From assembly GCA_944548615.1 (NCBI GenBank), contig CALYMY010000071.1, forward strand, positions 123,470-187,469: 64,000 nucleotides of DNA, in the 5' to 3' direction. The stretch's first letter is position 1. Every line of letters starts with the position of its first letter. Source of the DNA: Micropterix aruncella (taxonomy: Eukaryota > Arthropoda > Insecta > Lepidoptera > Micropterigidae). Shown here piece after piece: positions 1 through 9,012 of the stretch. Position numbers and translations under genes: made by a program. The notes under the pieces are model-generated. The model saw nothing but the letters and a program-made list of their open reading frames with translations. It was not told the DNA's origin and ran no database searches.

Positions 1-31
1 TTATGAAAAAATCACATTTTTCGAAATAAAT
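1..31 (+). repeat. Tail of the 166-bp array of the preceding unit
   Basis: These bases match the final 31 bases of the 45-bp partial monomer that closes the 166-bp array in every unit, for example 4197-4227. The window therefore opens inside the array. Confidence 0.95.
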
Positions 32-198
32 TGGCTTCCGACGTTTGAGGGCTATTGCGCTAAAAGGCATCAATAGTCCTCCCTGTTTATTATTATCTAA
101 TAGAGTTTTGCTTTGCGCATCTAACGCTTCTTTTAATTTTCAAATCTGAGTAATATTAACGGAATTATAGACGATTTAATATCTGTATAGGTATATTG

Positions 199-398
199 AT
201 TTATCGATTTAACGGTTTTGTTTCCATAGTAACGAGCTCAGGCGGTGGCCCGACTCGCAATAGAATATTTATCGATTTAACGATTTCTGTTTCTATGGTA
301 ACTTCAGCCCTCGTCATACTTGCGAAAGTTTATTTATCGATTTTACGATGTTTGTTTTCAATAGTAGCGATCCGAGCCAAGGGAGTTTTAGTATTTTT
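199..398 (+). repeat. Three degenerate 65-68 bp repeats, each with a TATCGAT motif
   Basis: Copies begin at 199, 267 and 332. Each opens with ATTTATCGATTT followed by a related run (TTTCCATAGTAAC, TTTCTATGGTAAC, TTTTCAATAGTAGC) and a GC-richer tail. TATCGAT occurs at 202-208, 270-276 and 335-341, one base short of the insect DRE/DREF consensus TATCGATA. A regulatory role is conjecture; the repetition itself is seen. The same three copies recur in every unit, 167, 235 and 300 bases after the start of block U. Confidence 0.6.
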
Positions 399-509
399 CC
401 CGCGGCTTCGTTTAATAAATTAAATATTATATTCTTTATTTTATCATATACACACAAGCGAGGTGTCAAAAGATAGGGTTTTAGAACGCTTTTCATTTCA
501 TTGCTTCTG

Positions 510-588
510 CTTTTTATCTCGTCTTCTTCTTCTTCTTTAATTACTTTTCAATACTATTTAATCTGTGCTTTTTCATTTTCATTTTCAG
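510..588 (+). other. Pyrimidine-rich tract and 3' splice acceptor (AG at 587-588)
   Basis: A strongly T/C-rich stretch on the plus strand, including TCTTCTTCTTCTTCT and later TTTTTCATTTTCATTTTCAG, ends in AG just before the putative exon. TTTAATC near 557-563 could serve as a branch site. This is a textbook-quality metazoan acceptor and is present in every unit, always 555-556 bases after the start of U, or 267 further in unit 15. Confidence 0.55.
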
Positions 589-615
589 TGCCTTTGATCA
601 ACGAGAAGAGACAAT

Positions 616-786
616 ATGGAGACCACAGAAATAGAAGTGCCGTTTCGGAATTTCGAAGAAATACCGGAAAGAGCCAGAGATATTGCCCGCGAGGCGTTAA
701 ACGAATTAAAAGGAGTAAACAACCTACGGAAAGAGGTACGTGACAAGGACGAGGGAACTCCTCAACGGTCAACCGTAGAGACGTGA
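616..786 (+). CDS. Putative captured first coding exon, copy 1 (56-codon frame)
   Basis: The ATG at 616 sits in a good context (ACAATATGG). The frame opens METTEIEVPF, continues acidic and arginine-rich (for example RDIAREALNELK, likely a charged amphipathic helix), and stays open to TGA at 784-786. Codons 41-56 are probably not coding: GAG|GTACGT at 733-741 is a strong 5' splice site after codon 40 (phase 0), and the frame beyond 748 runs into the 119-bp satellite. The exon would be 589-735: 27 bases of 5' UTR with an in-frame TGA upstream, plus 40 codons. I do not recognise the protein family; there is no signal peptide or membrane segment. It could be the N-terminal exon of a host or transposon gene amplified with the satellite. 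Whether it is expressed cannot be told from sequence. It is short enough (56 codons) to be missed by usual ORF cutoffs. Confidence 0.4.
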   Translation: METTEIEVPFRNFEEIPERARDIAREALNELKGVNNLRKEVRDKDEGTPQRSTVET

Positions 787-2190
787 AATTTGGTATAGGC
801 ATTCCATTATGATGGCAATTACTAAGTTCCACCATGACATGGCTGCTGCACCCAGGGTTGGCTCCCGACGAGGGAACTTCTCAACGGTCAACCGTAGAGA
901 CGTGAAATTTGGTATAGGCATTCCATTATGATGGCAATTACTAAGTTCCACCATGACATGGCTGCTGCACCCAGGGTTGGCTCCCGACGAGGGAACTCCT
1001 CAACGGTCAACCGTAGAGACGTGAAATTTGGTATAGGCATTCCATTATGATGGCAATTACTAAGTTCCACCATGACATGGCTGCTGCACCCAGGGTTGGC
1101 TCCCGACGAGGGAACTCCTCAACGGTCAACCGTAGAGACGTGAAATTTGGTATAGGCATTCCATTATGATGGCAATTACTAAGTTCCACCATGACATGGC
1201 TGCTGCACCCAGGGTTGGCTCCCGACGAGGGAACTCCTCAACGGTCAACCGTAGAGACGTGAAATTTGGTATAGGCATTCCATTATGACGGCAATTTCTA
1301 AGTTCCACCATGACATCGCTGCTGCACCCAGGGTTGGCTCCCGACGAGGGAACTCCTCAACGGTCAACCGTAGAGACGTGAAATTTGGTATAGGCATTCC
1401 ATTATGATGGCAATTACTAAGTTCCACCATGACATGGCTGCTGCACCCAGGGTTGGCTCCCGACGAGGGAACTCCTCAACGGTCAACCGTAGAGACGTGA
1501 AATTTGGTATAGGCATTCCATTATGATGGCAATTACTAAGTTCCACCATGACATGGCTGCTGCACCCAGGGTTGGCTCCCGACGAGGGAACTCCTCAACG
1601 GTCAACCGTAGAGACGTGAAATTTGGTATAGGCATTCCATTATGATGGCAATTACTAAGTTCCACCATGACATGGCTGCTGCACCCAGGGTTGGCTCCCG
1701 ACGAGGGAACTCCTCAACGGTCAACCGTAGAGACGTGAAATTTGGTATAGGCATTCCATTATGATGGCAATTACTAAGTTCCACCATGACATGGCTGCTG
1801 CACCCAGGGTTGGCTCCCGACGAGGGAACTCCTCAACGGTCAACCGTAGAGACGTGAAATTTGGTATAGGCATTCCATTATGACGGCAATTTCTAAGTTC
1901 CACCATGACATCGCTGCTGCACCCAGGGTTGGCTCCCGACGAGGGAACTCCTCAACGGTCAACCGTAGAGACGTGAAATTTGGTATAGGCATTCCATTAT
2001 GATGGCAATTACTAAGTTCCACCATGACATGGCTGCTGCACCCAGGGTTGGCTCCCGACGAGGGAACTCCTCAACGGTCAACCGTAGAGACGTGAAATTT
2101 GGTATAGGCATTCCATTATGATGGCAATTACTAAGTTCCACCATGACATGGCTGCTGCACCCAGGGTTGGCTCCCGACGAGGGAACTCCT
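748..2190 (+). repeat. Unit 1, 119-bp array (12 monomers + 15 bp)
   Basis: The monomer runs from GACGAGGGAACTCC to GGTTGGCTCCC, is about 50% GC and is exactly 119 bp. Monomer 2 (from 867) has CTTCTC where the others have CTCCTC. Monomers 5 (1224-1342) and 10 (1819-1937) carry a linked three-base variant 'v': GACGG for GATGG, TTTCTAAG for TTACTAAG and CATCGC for CATGGC. The array breaks off after the first 15 bp of monomer 13 and switches at 2191 to the 166-bp array. 119 is not a multiple of 3, so no frame can persist. Confidence 0.98.
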
Positions 2191-4227
2191 GAACATAGAA
2201 ATTGTTATGAATAAATGTCATTTTTCGAAAAAGACCGTGATAGAGTAAATAAAACGCGTTACGGTGTTTGGGCATAACGAAGGCCTTTGAAATCTCTACG
2301 AAATGGCATTTTCGAAATTTTGACATTTTGAAATTTTTTATATAAACTTTCATTTTGAACATAGAAATTGTTATGAAAAAATCACATTTTTCACAAAAGA
2401 ACGAGATAGAGTAAACCTACCGCGTTGCGGTCTTTGGCGAGATCGACACCCCGCTTAAGCTCTACAAAATGGCATTTTTGAAATTTTGACTTTTTGAAAA
2501 ATTTTATATAAAATTTCATTTTAAACATAGAAATTATTATGAAAAAATCATATTTTTCGAAAAAGATCGTGATAGAGTAAACCTATAGGGTTACGGCGTT
2601 CGGACAGAACGACGGCCTTGGTAATCTCTACAAAATGGCATTTTCGAAATTTTGACATTTTGAAAAATTTTATATAAACTTTCATTTTGAACATAGAAAT
2701 TGTTATGAAAAAATCACATTTTTCGAAAAAGATCGTGATAGAGTAAACCTATAGGGTTACGGCGTTCGGACAGAACGACGGCCTTGGTAATCTCTACAAA
2801 ATGGCATTTTCGAAATTTTGACATTTTGAAAAATTTTATATAAAATTTCATTTTAAACATAGAAATTGTTATGAAAAAATCACATTTTTCGAAAAAGATC
2901 GTGATAGAGTAAACCTATAGGGTTACGGCGTTCGGACAGAACGACGGCCTTGGTAATCTCTACAAAATGGCATTTTCGAAATTTTGACATTTTGAAAAAT
3001 TTTATATAAACTTTCATTTTGAACATAGAAATTGTTATGAAAAAATCACATTTTTCGAAATAAATCGAGATAGAGTAAACCTACCGCGTTGCGGTCTTTG
3101 GCGAGATCGACACCCCGCTTAAGCTCTACAAAATGGCATTTTTGAAATTTTGACATTTTGAAAAATTTTATATAAAATTTCATTTTAAACATAGAAATTA
3201 TAATGAAAAAATCACATTTTTCGAAAAAGATCGTGATAGAGTAAACCTATAGCGTTACGGCGTTCGGACAGAACCACGGCCTTGGTAATCTCTACGAAAT
3301 GGCATTTTCGAAATTTTGACATTTTGAAATTTTTTATATAAACTTTCATTTTGAACATAGAAATTGTTATGAATAAATGACATTTTTCGAAAAAGACCGT
3401 GATAGAGTAAACCTACCGCGTTGCGGTCTTTGGCTAGATCGACACCCCGCTTAAGCTCTACAAAATGGCATTTTTGAAATTTTGACATTTTGAAAAATTT
3501 TATATAAAATTTCATTTTAAACATAGAAATTATTATGAAAAAATCACATTTTTCGAAAAAGATCGTGATAGAGTAAACCTATAGCGTTACGGCGTTCGGA
3601 CAGAACGACGGCCTTGGTAATCTCTACAAAATGGCATTTTCGAAATTTTGACATTTTGAAAAATTTTATATAAAATTTCATTTTAAACATAGAAATTGTT
3701 ATGAAAAAATCACATTTTTCGAAAAAGATCGTGATAGAGTAAACCTATAGCGTTACGGCGTTCGGACAGAACGACGACCTTGGTAATCTCTACAAAATGG
3801 CATTTTCGAAATTTTGACATTTTGAAAAATTTTATATAAACTTTCATTTTGAACATAGAAATTGTTATGAAAAAATCACATTTTTCGAAATAAATCGAGA
3901 TAGAGTAAACCTACCGCGTTGCGGTCTTTGGCGAGATCGACACCCCGCTTAAGCTCTACAAAATGGCATTTTTGAAATTTTGATATTTTGAAAATTTTTA
4001 TATAAACTTTCATTTTGAACTTGGAAATTATTATGAAAAAATCACATTTTTCGAAATAAATCGAGATAGAGTAAACCTAACGCGTTACGGTGTTCGGACA
4101 GAACGAAGGCCTTTGAAATCTCTACGAAATGGCATTTTCGAAATTTTGACATTTTGAATTTTTTTATATAAACTTTCATTTTGAACATAGAAATTGTTAT
4201 GAAAAAATCACATTTTTCGAAATAAAT
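2191..4227 (+). repeat. Unit 1, 166-bp array (12 monomers + 45 bp), order a b c d d' e f g h i j k
   Basis: AT-rich monomers of exactly 166 bp start at 2191, 2357, 2523 and onward in steps of 166. Type marks: a has TAAATAAAACGCG; b CACAAAAGAACGAG; c CATATTTTTCG with ATAGGG; d ATAGGG; e CGAAATAAATCGAG with CTACCGCG; f GAACCACGG; g GAATAAATGAC with GGCTAGATC; h ATTATT start with ATAGCG and GACGGCC; i ATAGCG with GACGACC; j like e but GATATTTTG; k starts GAACTTGG with CTAACGCG. This unit has one extra ATAGGG-type (d) monomer, which explains its 4196-bp length. Confidence 0.97.
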
Positions 4228-4943
4228 TGGCTTCCGACGTTTGAGGGCTATTGCGCTAAAAGGCATCAATAGTCCTCCCTGTTTATTATTATCTAATAGA
4301 GTTTTGCTTTGCGCATCTAACGCTTCTTTTAATTTTCAAATCTGAGTAATATTAACGGAATTATAGACGATTTAATATCTGTATAGGTATATTGATTTAT
4401 CGATTTAACGGTTTTGTTTCCATAGTAACGAGCTCAGGCGGTGGCCCGACTCGCAATAGAATATTTATCGATTTAACGATTTCTGTTTCTATGGTAACTT
4501 CAGCCCTCGTCATACTTGCGAAAGTTTATTTATCGATTTTACGATGTTTGTTTTCAATAGTAGCGATCCGAGCCAAGGGAGTTTTAGTATTTTTCCCGCG
4601 GCTTCGTTTAATAAATTAAATATTATATTCTTTATTTTATCATATACACACAAGCGAGGTGTCAAAAGATAGGGTTTTAGAACGCTTTTCATTTCATTGC
4701 TTCTGCTTTTTATCTCGTCTTCTTCTTCTTCTTTAATTACTTTTCAATACTATTTAATCTGTGCTTTTTCATTTTCATTTTCAGTGCCTTTGATCAACGA
4801 GAAGAGACAATATGGAGACCACAGAAATAGAAGTGCCGTTTCGGAATTTCGAAGAAATACCGGAAAGAGCCAGAGATATTGCCCGCGAGGCGTTAAACGA
4901 ATTAAAAGGAGTAAACAACCTACGGAAAGAGGTACGTGACAAG
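4228..4943 (+). repeat. Unit 2, block U
   Basis: Second copy of the 716-bp block. Motif triplet, pyrimidine tract, acceptor AG (4783-4784) and donor GT (4932-4933) are all retained; no difference from copy 1 noticed. Confidence 0.95.
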
Positions 4944-4982
4944 GACGAGGGAACTCCTCAACGGTCAACCGTAGAGACGTGA
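4812..4982 (+). CDS. Putative captured first coding exon, copy 2
   Basis: Same 56-codon frame as copy 1; putative exon 4785-4931, donor GTACGT directly after codon 40. Expression unknown. Confidence 0.38.
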   Translation: METTEIEVPFRNFEEIPERARDIAREALNELKGVNNLRKEVRDKDEGTPQRSTVET

Positions 4983-6386
4983 AATTTGGTATAGGCATTC
5001 CATTATGATGGCAATTACTAAGTTCCACCATGACATGGCTGCTGCACCCAGGGTTGGCTCCCGACGAGGGAACTTCTCAACGGTCAACCGTAGAGACGTG
5101 AAATTTGGTATAGGCATTCCATTATGATGGCAATTACTAAGTTCCACCATGACATGGCTGCTGCACCCAGGGTTGGCTCCCGACGAGGGAACTCCTCAAC
5201 GGTCAACCGTAGAGACGTGAAATTTGGTATAGGCATTCCATTATGATGGCAATTACTAAGTTCCACCATGACATGGCTGCTGCACCCAGGGTTGGCTCCC
5301 GACGAGGGAACTCCTCAACGGTCAACCGTAGAGACGTGAAATTTGGTATAGGCATTCCATTATGATGGCAATTACTAAGTTCCACCATGACATGGCTGCT
5401 GCACCCAGGGTTGGCTCCCGACGAGGGAACTCCTCAACGGTCAACCGTAGAGACGTGAAATTTGGTATAGGCATTCCATTATGACGGCAATTTCTAAGTT
5501 CCACCATGACATCGCTGCTGCACCCAGGGTTGGCTCCCGACGAGGGAACTCCTCAACGGTCAACCGTAGAGACGTGAAATTTGGTATAGGCATTCCATTA
5601 TGATGGCAATTACTAAGTTCCACCATGACATGGCTGCTGCACCCAGGGTTGGCTCCCGACGAGGGAACTCCTCAACGGTCAACCGTAGAGACGTGAAATT
5701 TGGTATAGGCATTCCATTATGATGGCAATTACTAAGTTCCACCATGACATGGCTGCTGCACCCAGGGTTGGCTCCCGACGAGGGAACTCCTCAACGGTCA
5801 ACCGTAGAGACGTGAAATTTGGTATAGGCATTCCATTATGATGGCAATTACTAAGTTCCACCATGACATGGCTGCTGCACCCAGGGTTGGCTCCCGACGA
5901 GGGAACTCCTCAACGGTCAACCGTAGAGACGTGAAATTTGGTATAGGCATTCCATTATGATGGCAATTACTAAGTTCCACCATGACATGGCTGCTGCACC
6001 CAGGGTTGGCTCCCGACGAGGGAACTCCTCAACGGTCAACCGTAGAGACGTGAAATTTGGTATAGGCATTCCATTATGACGGCAATTTCTAAGTTCCACC
6101 ATGACATCGCTGCTGCACCCAGGGTTGGCTCCCGACGAGGGAACTCCTCAACGGTCAACCGTAGAGACGTGAAATTTGGTATAGGCATTCCATTATGATG
6201 GCAATTACTAAGTTCCACCATGACATGGCTGCTGCACCCAGGGTTGGCTCCCGACGAGGGAACTCCTCAACGGTCAACCGTAGAGACGTGAAATTTGGTA
6301 TAGGCATTCCATTATGATGGCAATTACTAAGTTCCACCATGACATGGCTGCTGCACCCAGGGTTGGCTCCCGACGAGGGAACTCCT
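4944..6386 (+). repeat. Unit 2, 119-bp array (12 monomers + 15 bp)
   Basis: Standard array: CTTCTC in monomer 2, variant v at monomers 5 and 10. Confidence 0.98.
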
Positions 6387-8257
6387 GAACATAGAAATTG
6401 TTATGAATAAATGTCATTTTTCGAAAAAGACCGTGATAGAGTAAATAAAACGCGTTACGGTGTTTGGGCATAACGAAGGCCTTTGAAATCTCTACGAAAT
6501 GGCATTTTCGAAATTTTGACATTTTGAAATTTTTTATATAAACTTTCATTTTGAACATAGAAATTGTTATGAAAAAATCACATTTTTCACAAAAGAACGA
6601 GATAGAGTAAACCTACCGCGTTGCGGTCTTTGGCGAGATCGACACCCCGCTTAAGCTCTACAAAATGGCATTTTTGAAATTTTGACTTTTTGAAAAATTT
6701 TATATAAAATTTCATTTTAAACATAGAAATTATTATGAAAAAATCATATTTTTCGAAAAAGATCGTGATAGAGTAAACCTATAGGGTTACGGCGTTCGGA
6801 CAGAACGACGGCCTTGGTAATCTCTACAAAATGGCATTTTCGAAATTTTGACATTTTGAAAAATTTTATATAAAATTTCATTTTAAACATAGAAATTGTT
6901 ATGAAAAAATCACATTTTTCGAAAAAGATCGTGATAGAGTAAACCTATAGGGTTACGGCGTTCGGACAGAACGACGGCCTTGGTAATCTCTACAAAATGG
7001 CATTTTCGAAATTTTGACATTTTGAAATTTTTTATATAAACTTTCATTTTGAACATAGAAATTGTTATGAAAAAATCACATTTTTCGAAATAAATCGAGA
7101 TAGAGTAAACCTACCGCGTTGCGGTCTTTGGCGAGATCGACACCCCGCTTAAGCTCTACAAAATGGCATTTTTGAAATTTTGACATTTTGAAAAATTTTA
7201 TATAAAATTTCATTTTAAACATAGAAATTATAATGAAAAAATCACATTTTTCGAAAAAGATCGTGATAGAGTAAACCTATAGCGTTACGGCGTTCGGACA
7301 GAACCACGGCCTTGGTAATCTCTACGAAATGGCATTTTCGAAATTTTGACATTTTGAAATTTTTTATATAAACTTTCATTTTGAACATAGAAATTGTTAT
7401 GAATAAATGACATTTTTCGAAAAAGACCGTGATAGAGTAAACCTACCGCGTTGCGGTCTTTGGCTAGATCGACACCCCGCTTAAGCTCTACAAAATGGCA
7501 TTTTTGAAATTTTGACATTTTGAAAAATTTTATATAAAATTTCATTTTAAACATAGAAATTATTATGAAAAAATCACATTTTTCGAAAAAGATCGTGATA
7601 GAGTAAACCTATAGCGTTACGGCGTTCGGACAGAACGACGGCCTTGGTAATCTCTACAAAATGGCATTTTCGAAATTTTGACATTTTGAAAAATTTTATA
7701 TAAAATTTCATTTTAAACATAGAAATTGTTATGAAAAAATCACATTTTTCGAAAAAGATCGTGATAGAGTAAACCTATAGGGTTACGGCGTTCGGACAGA
7801 ACGACGGCCTTGGTAATCTCTACAAAATGGCATTTTCGAAATTTTGACATTTTGAAATTTTTTATATAAACTTTCATTTTGAACATAGAAATTGTTATGA
7901 AAAAATCACATTTTTCGAAATAAATCGAGATAGAGTAAACCTACCGCGTTGCGGTCTTTGGCGAGATCGACACCCCGCTTAAGCTCTACAAAATGGCATT
8001 TTTGAAATTTTGATATTTTGAAAATTTTTATATAAACTTTCATTTTGAACTTGGAAATTATTATGAAAAAATCACATTTTTCGAAATAAATCGAGATAGA
8101 GTAAACCTAACGCGTTACGGTGTTCGGACAGAACGAAGGCCTTTGAAATCTCTACGAAATGGCATTTTCGAAATTTTGACATTTTGAATTTTTTTATATA
8201 AACTTTCATTTTGAACATAGAAATTGTTATGAAAAAATCACATTTTTCGAAATAAAT
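6387..8257 (+). repeat. Unit 2, 166-bp array (11 monomers + 45 bp), order a b c d e f g h d j k
   Basis: The ninth monomer (7715-7880) has ATAGGG, GACGGCC and GAAATTTTTTATATAAAC, which are d-type features; most other full arrays have type i there. Two d copies therefore flank e-f-g-h. Confidence 0.95.
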
Positions 8258-8973
8258 TGGCTTCCGACGTTTGAGGGCTATTGCGCTAAAAGGCATCAAT
8301 AGTCCTCCCTGTTTATTATTATCTAATAGAGTTTTGCTTTGCGCATCTAACGCTTCTTTTAATTTTCAAATCTGAGTAATATTAACGGAATTATAGACGA
8401 TTTAATATCTGTATAGGTATATTGATTTATCGATTTAACGGTTTTGTTTCCATAGTAACGAGCTCAGGCGGTGGCCCGACTCGCAATAGAATATTTATCG
8501 ATTTAACGATTTCTGTTTCTATGGTAACTTCAGCCCTCGTCATACTTGCGAAAGTTTATTTATCGATTTTACGATGTTTGTTTTCAATAGTAGCGATCCG
8601 AGCCAAGGGAGTTTTAGTATTTTTCCCGCGGCTTCGTTTAATAAATTAAATATTATATTCTTTATTTTATCATATACACACAAGCGAGGTGTCAAAAGAT
8701 AGGGTTTTAGAACGCTTTTCATTTCATTGCTTCTGCTTTTTATCTCGTCTTCTTCTTCTTCTTTAATTACTTTTCAATACTATTTAATCTGTGCTTTTTC
8801 ATTTTCATTTTCAGTGCCTTTGATCAACGAGAAGAGACAATATGGAGACCACAGAAATAGAAGTGCCGTTTCGGAATTTCGAAGAAATACCGGAAAGAGC
8901 CAGAGATATTGCCCGCGAGGCGTTAAACGAATTAAAAGGAGTAAACAACCTACGGAAAGAGGTACGTGACAAG
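8258..8973 (+). repeat. Unit 3, block U
   Basis: Third copy, intact; no difference from copy 1 noticed. Confidence 0.95.
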
Positions 8974-9012
8974 GACGAGGGAACTCCTCAACGGTCAACC
9001 GTAGAGACGTGA
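8842..9012 (+). CDS. Putative captured first coding exon, copy 3
   Basis: Same frame as copy 1; putative exon 8815-8961 with intact acceptor and donor. Confidence 0.38.
   Translation: METTEIEVPFRNFEEIPERARDIAREALNELKGVNNLRKEVRDKDEGTPQRSTVET

Larger units (their letters stand above)
32..747 (+). repeat. Unit 1, block U (716 bp): putative promoter/intron/exon fragment
   Basis: This is the only part of the unit that is not a short tandem repeat. In order it holds about 165 bp of AT-rich sequence with nothing recognised; three degenerate 65-68 bp repeats (199-398); an AT-rich stretch around 415-450; a (TCT)n pyrimidine tract near 520-540; a pyrimidine-rich acceptor region to 588; a putative exon 589-735; and a GT donor at 736. 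The 119-bp array begins 12 bp after the exon. The block looks like a gene 5' part or an internal intron-exon-intron piece captured into the satellite. No difference between copies was noticed apart from the insertion in unit 15. Confidence 0.9.

Noticed and set aside
12..45. Second transposon border at the 166-to-U junction
   Set aside because: No inverted repeats or target duplication flank block U; its two edges differ in sequence.
196..423. 75-residue plus-strand frame across the TATCGAT triplet (extended to 89 residues in unit 15)
   Set aside because: Composed of the degenerate 65-68 bp repeats, no recognisable domain, and simply altered at its end by the MITE in unit 15; more likely noncoding.
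314..496. 60-residue minus-strand frame (92-residue version at 52351-52629)
   Set aside because: AT-rich noncoding stretch of block U; the longer version only reads into the non-autonomous MITE and has no transposase features.
501..743. 80-residue plus-strand frame beginning MLLLFISSSSSS
   Set aside because: It starts inside the pyrimidine tract of the presumed acceptor and overlaps the exon in another frame; its Ser run is the TCT repeat.
32..747. LTR or other retrotransposon body as the source of block U
   Set aside because: No TG...CA ends, primer-binding site, polypurine tract, reverse transcriptase or integrase frame was seen.
554..835. 93-residue minus-strand frame opposite the exon
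   Set aside because: Antisense shadow of the exon joined to satellite; the splice signals and start context are on the plus strand.
769..2144. Ladder of overlapping 61-residue minus-strand frames starting MVELSNCHHNG
   Set aside because: They step by exactly 119 bp, overlap one another and shift frame at each monomer because 119 is not divisible by 3. They are shadows of the satellite, repeated in every unit.
748..2190. CRISPR array
   Set aside because: The repeats are 119 bp, directly abutting, with no variable spacers, no cas genes, and a eukaryotic context.
2078..3524. Minus-strand frames of 75-94 residues in the 166-bp arrays (MFKMKVYIKNFKM..., MFKMKFYIKFFKM...)
   Set aside because: Low-complexity translations of AT-rich 166-bp monomers; they recur in step with the monomers, are broken by each type change and have no start context or conserved domain.
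2191..4227. CENP-B box in the 166-bp monomer
   Set aside because: TTCG occurs, but no position fits the required spacing to A and CGGG in the monomers I examined.
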